From Bacillota bacterium (lineage in GTDB: Bacteria > Bacillota > Sulfobacillia > Sulfobacillales > Sulfobacillaceae): a stretch of DNA of 32,048 nt. The notes under the pieces are model-generated. The model worked only from the letters and a program-made list of their open reading frames with translations, did no database searches and had not been told where the DNA came from. Position numbers and translations under genes: made by a program. Shown here in pieces: positions 1 to 6,366 of the stretch (the stretch's first letter is position 1; the number at the start of each line of letters is the position of its first letter). The stretch spans positions 1 through 32,048 of the forward strand of contig JAKACM010000051.1 in NCBI GenBank assembly GCA_021821465.1, given 5' to 3'.

Positions 1-337
1 GGCGATATTCCGCTGCGTCATGACTCGTAACAGCCACCATGGGGCCCTGACTTCCATAGCTCAAGGGATGTTTCTGCAGCAACAAATAAGCCGTCATCAT
101 TTTAGTCACACTGCCTACAGGAATGGCTTGATTAGGTCCATGGGATCCGACTGTTCCTCCCGAGGAGAGAGCCAAATAGGATTCGGGGCCACTGGGCCAT
201 TCCATCTGCAATTTTGAACCGACGCTAGGTGCTTTCACTGTCGTCGTAAGAGAAGCGGCCCCAACCGGCCGTGCCATTTGCACGGCCAATGCCACCACCA
301 CGACACCGGCTCCTGCCCAATATGTCCATCTGGCCAC
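1..337 (-). CDS. D-alanyl-D-alanine carboxypeptidase-like serine hydrolase, N-terminal part (runs off the window)
   Basis: Penicillin-binding-type (peptidase S11) enzyme that trims the terminal D-Ala from peptidoglycan stem peptides outside the membrane. The GTG start at 337 has a purine-rich GAGAGAGG site just upstream. The first 112 residues are visible: a hydrophobic N-terminal segment (about residues 4-25, rich in V and A) acting as signal peptide or anchor, then a short linker, then the family signature VGSVTKMMTAYLLL, in which S-x-x-K supplies the nucleophilic Ser and the general-base Lys. The SxN and KTG motifs would lie beyond position 1. The gene is read toward the window edge, downstream of the membrane protein pair but separated from it by an intrinsic terminator. 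The family call rests on the S-V-T-K-M-M-T-A-Y block; a beta-lactamase-like esterase is less likely. The start codon is not ATG, so simple ATG-based calling misses it. Confidence 0.8.
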   Translation of the reverse strand, partial: MARWTYWAGAGVVVVALAVQMARPVGAASLTTTVKAPSVGSKLQMEWPSGPESYLALSSGGTVGSHGPNQAIPVGSVTKMMTAYLLLQKHPLSYGSQGPMVAVTSHDAAEYR

Positions 338-384
338 AATAATCCCTCTCTCTTCGCAATATCGACACATAATCCATTAGAATT

Positions 385-419
385 CCACAATAAACAAACG
401 CCCAGGAAGACACCTGGGT
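385..419 (-). terminator. Intrinsic terminator downstream of the membrane protein pair
   Basis: On the minus strand CCCAGG-TGTCTT-CCTGGG (418 to 401) forms a perfect 6-bp stem with a 6-nt loop, followed by CGTTTGTTTATTG. It ends the two-gene membrane protein operon before the carboxypeptidase-like gene. Confidence 0.65.
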
Positions 420-468
420 TACAGATTTTCACTTCGATATTTTTTCTTGTCGACACTCTAAGAAAAAT

Positions 469-819
469 CTACGTCCTCTTCGGCTCATTTCTCTTCTTGA
501 TAAGGACGATGGCGCTGCTCACAAACAACGCATACAAGAAGAACCCCGCAAAAATCACCAAGGGCCACGGCATCTTTCCGTAACTTGCCGCAACCGTGCC
601 TATGACGGCCAAAAACGTTGCAGCCATACCCCAAGCGGCAGTCTTGGTAAATGCCCGCACCCCATGTTGTCCCGCAGACAAATAGACGAACACCAAAGAG
701 GTTAAAAACACTGCCGGGAATGCCGAAAGAACTCCGGACAAGAAGGGCGCTACCTGAATCACTAGACTCACTGCCACCACGCTCAATCCCCCGACCACAA
801 ACCGAATGAGAGATGCCAT
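469..819 (-). CDS. Small four-helix membrane protein (DUF3147-like), paralogue of the next gene
   Basis: A 116-residue, very hydrophobic protein with about four predicted membrane helices. The start ATG at 819 is chosen because GAGGAGG lies 7-10 nt upstream; a start at 846 would put that site inside the coding region. The pattern G-x-L-S-A-F-P-A-V-F-L-T-S-L near residues 29-42 is shared with the upstream gene (G-F-L-A-G-F-P-A-V-F-T-S-S-L), so the two are paralogues and may form a heteromeric pair. The architecture recalls the DUF3147 family of small inner-membrane proteins of unknown function, but this assignment is from memory of the family pattern. A basic C-terminus (KKRNEPKR) suggests a cytoplasmic tail. 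Second gene of a two-gene operon divergent from a LysR regulator. Confidence 0.75.
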   Translation of the reverse strand: MASLIRFVVGGLSVVAVSLVIQVAPFLSGVLSAFPAVFLTSLVFVYLSAGQHGVRAFTKTAAWGMAATFLAVIGTVAASYGKMPWPLVIFAGFFLYALFVSSAIVLIKKRNEPKRT

Positions 820-876
820 GCCAATTTCCTCCTCGTATATCGACAATGATTGTATGATGTGAGAGAGGCAGGCCCC

Positions 877-1224
877 TTAGAGAGATTGCATCACGACTGC
901 TGCGACGCCGGCCACCGTGCCCCAAAACAATAACAAAGACCCGAAAGCCCAGTGAAAAGGCTGCCGTTTGAACAAAATCGGTGCCGCCAAGGTGACAACA
1001 ACACCGGCCAGCACCGAAACCATCCCGCCTAAGGCCATCTGCCGGAGAATTCCGTTTACACCGGCCCCATTATGGGACAATGCACCGATGATTAATGACG
1101 AAGTAAAAACAGCCGGAAATCCGGCCAAGAATCCTCCGGCTTTGCCTCCAATCTTTGAAGTTAGCCACGTTGCAAAAGATACGGCGATTCCTCCCATTAT
1201 AAATTTTAATAGAATACCTATCAT
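877..1224 (-). CDS. Small four-helix membrane protein (DUF3147-like), first gene of the pair
   Basis: A 115-residue membrane protein with four hydrophobic segments, homologous to the gene that follows it 57 nt downstream. The ATG at 1224 is preferred to the GTG at 1233 because AGGTGAG ends about 6 nt before it; with this choice both paralogues are 115-116 residues long. A conserved small-residue stretch G-G-K-A-G-G-F-L-A-G-F-P-A-V-F begins the second helix region. No catalytic or transport motif is recognised. It is transcribed divergently from the LysR-type gene at 1333 with about 110 bp between starts, the usual arrangement when a LysR protein controls its neighbour, so a ligand-induced small exporter or permease pair is plausible but not shown. 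Confidence 0.78.
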   Translation of the reverse strand: MIGILLKFIMGGIAVSFATWLTSKIGGKAGGFLAGFPAVFTSSLIIGALSHNGAGVNGILRQMALGGMVSVLAGVVVTLAAPILFKRQPFHWAFGSLLLFWGTVAGVAAVVMQSL

Positions 1225-1281
1225 TTCTCTCACCTCATAGGTAAGCGTATAACGATCCCGACTGAAAATCTAAGTCGTTTT

Positions 1282-1310
1282 TGCTATAATTGTGTATAGG
1301 ATTATCCTAT
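1282..1310 (+). promoter_or_regulatory. LysR gene promoter (extended -10) overlapped by a perfect palindrome
   Basis: TGCTATAAT (1282-1290) is a consensus extended -10 element for the LysR gene. Right after it, ATAGGAT-T-ATCCTAT (1296-1310) is a perfect 7-1-7 palindrome covering the expected transcription start. The dyad and its T-N11-A geometry fit a LysR-family box, so autoregulation and control of the divergent membrane pair are likely. Confidence 0.65.
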
Positions 1311-1332
1311 GGCCCAAAGGAGCAGACATTAC

Positions 1333-2211
1333 GTGGATGTCAAACAACTGGAATATTTCGTAGCCGTCGCCGATCACAAGAGTGTGACTAAGGGTGCGGC
1401 CAGCCTCTATGTCTCGCAACCCACCATCAGCCAGCAGATTAAGCTGCTCGAGGACGAATTGGGACACAATCTCTTTATTCGTCATGCCAATGGTGTCGAT
1501 TTAACCGACCATGGAGCCACACTGCTCCGATACGCTCTGCGAATCTTGCAAAATGTCGAGGACGCTAAACAAGAAATCCAGGGTGCTGCCTCCGTTCACG
1601 GCACGGTCGCCATCGGAGTTCTCCCAACCCTAACGCGTTCTATCCTTCCCACTTTGCTCCGCAGTTATCAAAACCTAAACGGGTCTGTGCGCTTTGAAGT
1701 CACGGAAGCAAACTCTCAACGTTTGCTCAAGTCCGTCACGGCGGGGGATCTTCATGTCGCATTGGTTGATCTTCCCCTGAGTGACCCGCTGTTAGCCGTG
1801 CAAACCCTTTGGACCGAGGAATTGATTCTCATTATTCCCGAGTCCATGCATCTTCCTCCCAGCCCCCTTCCCCTCGAAGCCTTTCGTCATTATCCCTTTA
1901 TCACCATGGAGCCGGGCTACGGACTTCGTGACGTCTTGTTTCGATTGGCGCAAGCACGAGGTTTCAATCCACACATTGTGTATGAGTTAACGAGCGTGAG
2001 AGCGATTATCGGCTTTGTCGAGCACGGTTTCGGGATCAGTGTGATTCCGGAGAGAACGGTTGAGCTGGAGATTCAGTCGCGTCGAATCGGGTTTGTCCGT
2101 TTGGCTCATGACAATACCCGGGATCTGGGCATGATTTGGCGGGCACATAGGCGACTTTCCGATCCCGCACATTCCTTTCTCCAATTTCTGAAAACACGCA
2201 GTTGGCCGTAG
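1333..2211 (+). CDS. LysR-family transcriptional regulator
   Basis: A 292-residue LTTR. The GTG at 1333 (M-D-V-K-Q-L-E-Y-F) is chosen over the ATG at 1309: LysR proteins typically begin directly with this sequence, AAAGGAG lies 10 nt upstream, and the ATG would sit inside the operator palindrome. The N-terminal winged helix-turn-helix spans about residues 1-60 (helix containing A-S-L-Y-V-S-Q-P-T-I-S-Q-Q-I-K-L-L-E). The rest is the periplasmic-binding-protein-like effector domain, with E-L-T-S-V-R-A-I-I-G-F-V near residue 220 and the usual G-F-G-I-S-V-I-P block. It is divergent from the two small membrane proteins, its likely targets. The effector cannot be deduced. It is a different paralogue from the LysR at 27902-28798. 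Confidence 0.92.
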   Translation: MDVKQLEYFVAVADHKSVTKGAASLYVSQPTISQQIKLLEDELGHNLFIRHANGVDLTDHGATLLRYALRILQNVEDAKQEIQGAASVHGTVAIGVLPTLTRSILPTLLRSYQNLNGSVRFEVTEANSQRLLKSVTAGDLHVALVDLPLSDPLLAVQTLWTEELILIIPESMHLPPSPLPLEAFRHYPFITMEPGYGLRDVLFRLAQARGFNPHIVYELTSVRAIIGFVEHGFGISVIPERTVELEIQSRRIGFVRLAHDNTRDLGMIWRAHRRLSDPAHSFLQFLKTRSWP

Positions 2212-2242
2212 AGGCCATTTTGTCCTATTTTTGGACATTTTT
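2203..2242 (+). terminator. Terminator overlapping the LysR stop codon
   Basis: TGGCC-GTAGA-GGCCA (2203-2217) is followed by TTTTGTCC, and a second small stem TGTCC-N7-GGACA (2221-2237) is followed by TTTTT. The first stem contains the TAG stop codon in its loop. Confidence 0.6.
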
Positions 2243-2326
2243 CTTCAAGAAATGCGAAAACTGGCGAGAAATGTCCATTATGCGCGCGAAATCGTTATTT
2301 TGGGCAATAATTGGACGTGACCTATC

Positions 2327-2355
2327 ATGACAAGATGCCTGCCGTTTCATATAAT
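2327..2355 (+). promoter_or_regulatory. Strong sigma-A-type promoter of the wall hydrolase transcript
   Basis: ATGACA (2327-2332), a 17-bp spacer and a perfect TATAAT (2350-2355). Transcription would begin near 2362, immediately before the riboswitch core. A weaker pair, TTGGGC (2300) and TATCAT (2323), lies upstream. Confidence 0.65.
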
Positions 2356-2361
2356 TTCAAG

Positions 2362-2500
2362 GACTCCATGCGCCGAATCGTAATGGATTGTCATTACGTA
2401 CGGGGGACTACTAGGATTTCCTAGGGTGAATCGCAGGTCAATTTGACGTGCGTAGGGCTCCTTCAGCCCGAACCAACCAACTAACCTCGAAGGCAATATC
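2362..2500 (+). ncRNA. c-di-AMP riboswitch (ydaO/yuaA class)
   Basis: The leader carries the hallmark conserved segments of the ydaO-yuaA aptamer in the right order: CTAGGGTGAATCGCAG (2421-2436), TAGGGCTCCTTCAGCCCGAA (2453-2472) and CTAACCTCGAAGGC (2481-2494). These match the family pattern GGGGUGAAUC ... UAGGG-loop-CCCGAA ... CUAACCUCG-x-x-GGC. This class binds cyclic di-AMP and, in many Bacillota and Actinomycetota, controls cell-wall hydrolases and potassium transporters, which fits the LysM-NlpC/P60 gene directly downstream. No terminator stem with a U tract lies between the aptamer and the gene. Instead GGGCTCC (2455-2461) is complementary to GGAGCCC (2510-2516) next to the ribosome binding site, suggesting control of translation. 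Aptamer assignment is firm; the switching mechanism is inferred. Confidence 0.87.
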
Positions 2501-2521
2501 TGAAGGAAGGGAGCCCATTCG

Positions 2522-3502
2522 TTGAATCGATTATTGTCGAAAAAGGTTACTGCCGGTTTAGCAGTAGGTTTATTGTCTGTGCCTGCCGCAATGAGTTTGT
2601 TTTCGGTTGTTCCGTCATCTGTCGGTCCAGTATTTCGCGTGAATACACAGTTGTCGTCATCCAAACTCCAGTCGCAAACTCTGTATGCATCTCCGTCTTT
2701 TAAGACGGCACACGCCAACACATATACCGTGCAATCCGGTGACACCTTAAGTGCTATCGCCTCTCGATTCCATGTGAGCATAGCTCAACTTGTCCAATGG
2801 AATCACATTGCCAATCCGAATGTCATCCGTGTCGGACAAGTATTGAATATTGGCACACCGACTGCATCGCCGGCGGCGTCTCATGCCGATTCTGCTTCCC
2901 CTTCATCATCCGCGAAATACACCGTGCACGCTGGTGATACATTGAGTACAATAGCGCAAAAATTCGGAATTTCGTGGCAAACATTGGCTGCGTTTAATCA
3001 TTTGTCTAACCCCAATGTTTTGCAAGTTGGTGAAGTCTTAGAAATTCCCGGAAACCGGGCGGCATCCAGCGCATCCGCGCAGTTACCTGCTCAAAGTGCA
3101 TCTGTAAGCTTCGGCCAGGCTATCGTTAACTCAGCGGAACACCTCTTGGGCATTCCTTACGTTTGGGGCGGCGCTTCGCCTTCTACAGGGTTCGATTGTT
3201 CCGGCCTGGTTCAATATGTGTTTCGGGAAAACGGCATTCCAATGCCCCGAACCAGTTGGGCCCAATATGCCTTCGTGAACAAGATTGCCAAGTCGCAACT
3301 GCAACCAGGAGATCTCGTGTTCTTTCAAACAGCGGGTCCCGGCGCTTCACACGTCGGTATTTACATCGGTTCATACCCGAAGTTCGGGTACTCTCAAGCC
3401 TTCATCGAGGCGCCAGAGCCTGGGCAAAGCGTACAGGTGTCAAATCTTAACGATCCGTTTTACGTATCTCATTACTATGGAGCGGGAACTGTTAATCCCT
3501 GA
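2522..3502 (+). CDS. Secreted peptidoglycan hydrolase with two LysM domains and an NlpC/P60 domain
   Basis: A 326-residue exported endopeptidase predicted to cut stem peptides of peptidoglycan. TTG start at 2522 with GAAGGAAGGGAG 8-9 nt upstream. Residues 1-25: signal peptide (R-L-L-S-K-K then a hydrophobic core). Two LysM repeats, about 67-111 and 132-176, each starting Y-T-V-x-x-G-D-T-L-S. A Ser/Ala-rich linker follows, then NlpC/P60 from about 196: the Cys nucleophile is C226 in F-D-C-S-G-L-V and the catalytic His is H277 in S-H-V-G-I-Y-I-G. The third polar site, usually His in a F-I-H-A-P block, reads F-I-E-A-P (E296), an unusual substitution. The gene follows a c-di-AMP riboswitch, so its expression is probably tied to turgor and wall stress. 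An intrinsic terminator follows. Confidence 0.93.
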   Translation: MNRLLSKKVTAGLAVGLLSVPAAMSLFSVVPSSVGPVFRVNTQLSSSKLQSQTLYASPSFKTAHANTYTVQSGDTLSAIASRFHVSIAQLVQWNHIANPNVIRVGQVLNIGTPTASPAASHADSASPSSSAKYTVHAGDTLSTIAQKFGISWQTLAAFNHLSNPNVLQVGEVLEIPGNRAASSASAQLPAQSASVSFGQAIVNSAEHLLGIPYVWGGASPSTGFDCSGLVQYVFRENGIPMPRTSWAQYAFVNKIAKSQLQPGDLVFFQTAGPGASHVGIYIGSYPKFGYSQAFIEAPEPGQSVQVSNLNDPFYVSHYYGAGTVNP

Positions 3503-3520
3503 GGCTCAAATCAGATTCAC

Positions 3521-3565
3521 AGCACACGGCGAAACTTCATGTTTGGCCGTGTGCTTGTTTGTGTC
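3521..3565 (+). terminator. Intrinsic terminator of the wall hydrolase gene
   Basis: AGCACACGGC (3521-3530) and GCCGTGTGCT (3546-3555) form a perfect 10-bp stem with a 15-nt loop, followed by the T-rich TGTTTGTGTCC. Confidence 0.8.
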
Positions 3566-3648
3566 CATGAGAGCCCAATGTGCTAATATTTTGGCGATGG
3601 TTGCCGCTTCAAGCCAGGGCCACCCTTAATCATTGCAGGAGGTGCCAT

Positions 3649-4206
3649 GTGGGAAAGAGCTATGAAGCCTTATTACCTGAACATGCTGATTTCATTGCCA
3701 AGCAACCGGTTTTTTTCGTAGCCAGTGCCCCATTAAGCGCACAGGGCCATGTTAATGTGTCCCCTAAAGGCTATGATTCTTTTCGTATCTTTTCTTCCAC
3801 CGAAGTCGGTTATTTGGACTTGACCGGAAGTGGCAACGAAACCAGTGCTCACATCTTGGAAAACCAACGCCTAACCTTTATGTTCATGGCCATTGACGGG
3901 CCTCCCGTGATATTGCGCCTCTATGGCCGGGGCACAGTAGTTGGACCCTCCAATCATCGGTGGAAAGAATTATCGGATTCTTTTCCGTCCTACCCCGGAG
4001 TCCGACAAATTATTTTAGCCACTATTCACCGTGTCTCCACTTCATGCGGATATGGAGTGCCCTATCTGTCCTATCAAAACGACCGGGACACCCTAAAACT
4101 CTGGGCCGAAAGAAAAGGTCCCAAGGGCATTAAACAATATCAACGCGAACACAACCGGCGCAGCATCGACAATTTGCCGGCCGCGACGGAAAACGAAGGA
4201 AATTGA
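3649..4206 (+). CDS. Pyridoxamine 5'-phosphate oxidase (PPOX) family flavin-binding protein
   Basis: A 185-residue protein with the split-barrel FMN-binding fold. The GTG at 3649 is chosen because AGGAGG ends 6 nt before it; longer readings extend into the intergenic region without a site. Family features seen: an N-terminal strand F-F-V-A-S-A-P-L-S-A-Q-G-H-V-N-V-S-P-K-G, a following G-x-L-D-L-T-G-S-G-N-E-T-S-A-H-I block with the N-E-T-x-A-H-I phosphate-binding look, and the strand L-R-L-Y-G-R-G-T-V-V. Members of this clade are usually annotated as PPOX-class proteins of unknown substrate; a true PNP/PMP oxidase (PdxH) is unlikely because its C-terminal substrate motifs are not evident. It stands alone, convergent with the Nudix gene. 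Confidence 0.83.
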   Translation: MGKSYEALLPEHADFIAKQPVFFVASAPLSAQGHVNVSPKGYDSFRIFSSTEVGYLDLTGSGNETSAHILENQRLTFMFMAIDGPPVILRLYGRGTVVGPSNHRWKELSDSFPSYPGVRQIILATIHRVSTSCGYGVPYLSYQNDRDTLKLWAERKGPKGIKQYQREHNRRSIDNLPAATENEGN

Positions 4207-4326
4207 CAACTTGTCGCCTGAGTGAACTTGCCGGTTTGTGGCTGTTACCCAGCCAATTCCCATTTACCGAGATATCAATTCTTTACGATTGCAGTTGTCT
4301 GGCCAAAAATTCACGCTGGCGGTATT

Positions 4327-4350
4327 CTTTCCGGCCTTGCGGCCGGAAAG
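4327..4350. terminator. Perfect hairpin between convergent genes
   Basis: CTTTCCGGCC-TTGC-GGCCGGAAAG is a perfect 10-bp stem with a 4-nt loop in the 230-bp gap between the convergent PPOX and Nudix genes. Neither side has a clear T tract, so a terminator role is plausible but unproven. Confidence 0.4.
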
Positions 4351-4436
4351 ATGCCGTTGGAACTCAGAAAGCACTGTGGGCTTGCCGCACAAAATGTCCC
4401 GGCTCTGTGCCTTGCACGACCTTTTGCGAAGCTCCC

Positions 4437-5111
4437 TTAATCCACCGTTCCAATCACACCTCTGAGGGCTTTGAGTACCCGGTCATAATGACCGGGTTGA
4501 AAGAGATCCCTGGGAGGCAAATCCGCAAGATTAAACCACTTGACAGCCAAAACCTCTGACGGTTGCGGATTGATTGTTCCACTGATTTTATGTCCTCTAA
4601 TGACGACATGATATAAATGGTGAGACACTACATGTCGATCCATCCAATTATCAAAAACCCCTACCAGGCTATCGGTCTGGATAAGAATTCCTGTCTCTTC
4701 TTGCACCTCTCGAATAACCGCTTCGCTAGGACGCTCTCCAACCTCCACGGCTCCTCCTGGCATCGCCCATTTTTGGCTGTCTCTTCGCTGAATTAATAGA
4801 ATTGCGTCTCTCTCAATCACCGCTCCGTCCACTCCCACTTTCGGAGTAACGGGCACCACTTTGCTTAACAAAGGAGCATCTTGTGGCACGTGTTCCAATG
4901 CTCGGGCCAGTTCCAGAATCCGACGATAGCGAGCTTTGTCATATTCATTGTCGGCATAATGCCGTCCGTCCAAAGCTAATCCCTCAAGAATGTGACCAAT
5001 TCGAGCAGGTGTCAATCGGCCTTCCTGGTCATTCATCGCAAAAAAACACTCCTCTGCACTGACGAGAAACGGCCCAATGCGCCTATTTAATCGTCTGGAT
5101 ATTTCCTCCAT
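4437..5111 (-). CDS. Nudix hydrolase with an N-terminal Nudix_N-type domain
   Basis: A 224-residue hydrolase of nucleoside diphosphates linked to another moiety. The Nudix box G-x5-E-x7-R-E-V-Q-E-E-T-G-I is complete (residues 120-142), with the metal-binding R-E and E-E residues intact. Upstream, residues about 40-72 (I-L-E-G-L-A-L-D-G-R-H-Y-A-D-N-E-Y-D-K-A-R-Y) resemble the small helical Nudix_N domain found in Bacillota ADP-ribose/ADP-glucose-type pyrophosphatases, preceded by some 35 extra residues. No strong ribosome binding site precedes the ATG at 5111, so the true start could differ. The substrate is not predictable from sequence. Monocistronic and convergent with the PPOX gene. Confidence 0.88.
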   Translation of the reverse strand: MEEISRRLNRRIGPFLVSAEECFFAMNDQEGRLTPARIGHILEGLALDGRHYADNEYDKARYRRILELARALEHVPQDAPLLSKVVPVTPKVGVDGAVIERDAILLIQRRDSQKWAMPGGAVEVGERPSEAVIREVQEETGILIQTDSLVGVFDNWMDRHVVSHHLYHVVIRGHKISGTINPQPSEVLAVKWFNLADLPPRDLFQPGHYDRVLKALRGVIGTVD

Positions 5112-5390
5112 TTTATCAATTTCTTGATGGTCTTAAAATCCTGGGAGAATCCTTTAGTTCGCGGACAACCCTCCAAAATTGCGGTGAAAATCTTTCACAT
5201 TACCGGGTTTTTTGATAAATGCATCTCAAAAAACCGCATTTCTCACAAGATCATTCTCGTCTAGGTGTCAACTCTCGATACGAGAAATCAACCTCTTCCT
5301 CGATCAATCCAATGGGTCAAGAGCAGGCATTATTCTTAAGTTTTGTCACCATCCATGCCACCAGGGTTCTGTTCCGAGTAGAGCCTGACT

Positions 5391-5726
5391 TCACCCTCTG
5401 GCCTGAGTATGATCAAATTGACGGGAAAACATCCTTTCCAAAACCTTAATGTTGTCGGGAACCGTGACGACATATGTTTTGTTGTCTTCGTAGGCATAAT
5501 AGTGGATAGATTCGGCGTCATATTGCAACGCATACGCGACAAAAAACTCCACATAAATTCTTGGACAATGGTGCCTGGCTTTCAGTCTTATGTAAGATGC
5601 GGCAGACATCTTGCCGATAATGTCTGCGGCAACAATCGGCAGTCCGTCCAGCGTCTGCACTCCTAATTTCCAATAAACGTAACCGCCGTCAAGCCAGATC
5701 GGATCTTGCGCCGTGGCCTTTAACAT
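5391..5726 (-). CDS. Hypothetical protein, 111 residues
   Basis: Not recognised. The ATG at 5726 is supported by an excellent GGAGGAGGTG site 8-9 nt upstream, which makes a real gene likely; longer readings to 5876 lack such a site. The protein is soluble-looking, rich in aromatic residues (Y-V-Y-W-K-L near the N-terminus, I-H-Y-Y-A-Y-E-D near residue 80) and without a signal peptide or membrane segment. The strand-rich pattern (Y-V-E-F-F-V-A-Y-A-L-Q-Y, T-Y-V-V-T-V-P) hints at an alpha/beta fold. It sits alone between the Nudix gene and the inverted-repeat-rich gap at 5,727-6,366. Confidence 0.6.
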   Translation of the reverse strand: MLKATAQDPIWLDGGYVYWKLGVQTLDGLPIVAADIIGKMSAASYIRLKARHHCPRIYVEFFVAYALQYDAESIHYYAYEDNKTYVVTVPDNIKVLERMFSRQFDHTQARG

Positions 5727-6366
5727 ACCCAAACACCTCCTCCCACACAAATCATGAACGCACCATTCGACATTTAGGCACCATATTCCTGCATGTTTTG
5801 CAGTGTACTCAAAAAGTTTACAAGTCATTTTCAATCTATTCAACCATTCGCTGAAGCTCCCTGGTTTTTTGCTCAATGTCTCTCAAAAATTTACTGTTGT
5901 TGCTGACACAAGTTTCTCGTAAGAGCTTCCCCATTCACCAGACCCTAGGCACCTCTTTTCGGCGCTCAGACCGAAGAGAGGTGCCGATTTTGCCTTCTTT
6001 TCGGTTGATAATCTCAAACCCTGCCCGAAAAGACCATACCTACAGGCAAACTCACACTACAAATGACAGGAAAGTTAACAAAGCCTTCTCGAATAGAGAC
6101 AGGGCACAGGCCCTGAACGGGGGTTCTGATTTGGGAGAATTGTATCCCCAAGGTTATGCCCATCCAAGAACAACACCGAATTGTTGCCAAGAGCAATTCG
6201 TCTGCCCTTCAAGGCATAGGTTCACCTCTTCCGCCTAACGATACTCGTGGTGAAGGAACTTTTGTCGATAACCCCTAATGGGGCGAAAAGCAAAGCTTTG
6301 TCCCTACAAAGGTTCCGGGAATTCCTGGCAGTTCGGATCCCAGCCTGCCTTTTGGGCCCGGGCCGT
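5727..6366. other. Gene-free stretch dense in inverted repeats; possible structured RNA
   Basis: No open reading frame here has a ribosome binding site or recognisable product. Hairpins on the plus strand: 5948-5962/5971-5985 (15 bp with one wobble, followed by a loosely T-rich GATTTTGCCTTCTTTT), 6101-6105/6110-6114, 6115-6118/6123-6126, 6131-6135/6147-6151, 6177-6183/6194-6200, and an 11-bp closing stem 6255-6265/6306-6316 that encloses two further hairpins (6272-6283 and 6287-6299). The density suggests structured RNA or mobile-element ends; I recognise no known RNA family. Confidence 0.35.

Noticed and set aside
4207..4436. Several overlapping plus-strand frames between the PPOX and Nudix genes
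   Set aside because: None has a start site or conserved motif; the region is better explained as a convergent intergenic spacer with a hairpin.
5876..6238. Plus-strand 120-codon frame in the hairpin-rich region
   Set aside because: No ribosome binding site, low-quality composition, and it runs through several strong inverted repeats.
6247..6366. Terminator for the Pat-type gene
   Set aside because: The hairpins here are not followed by a T tract on the minus strand, so I did not call an intrinsic terminator.
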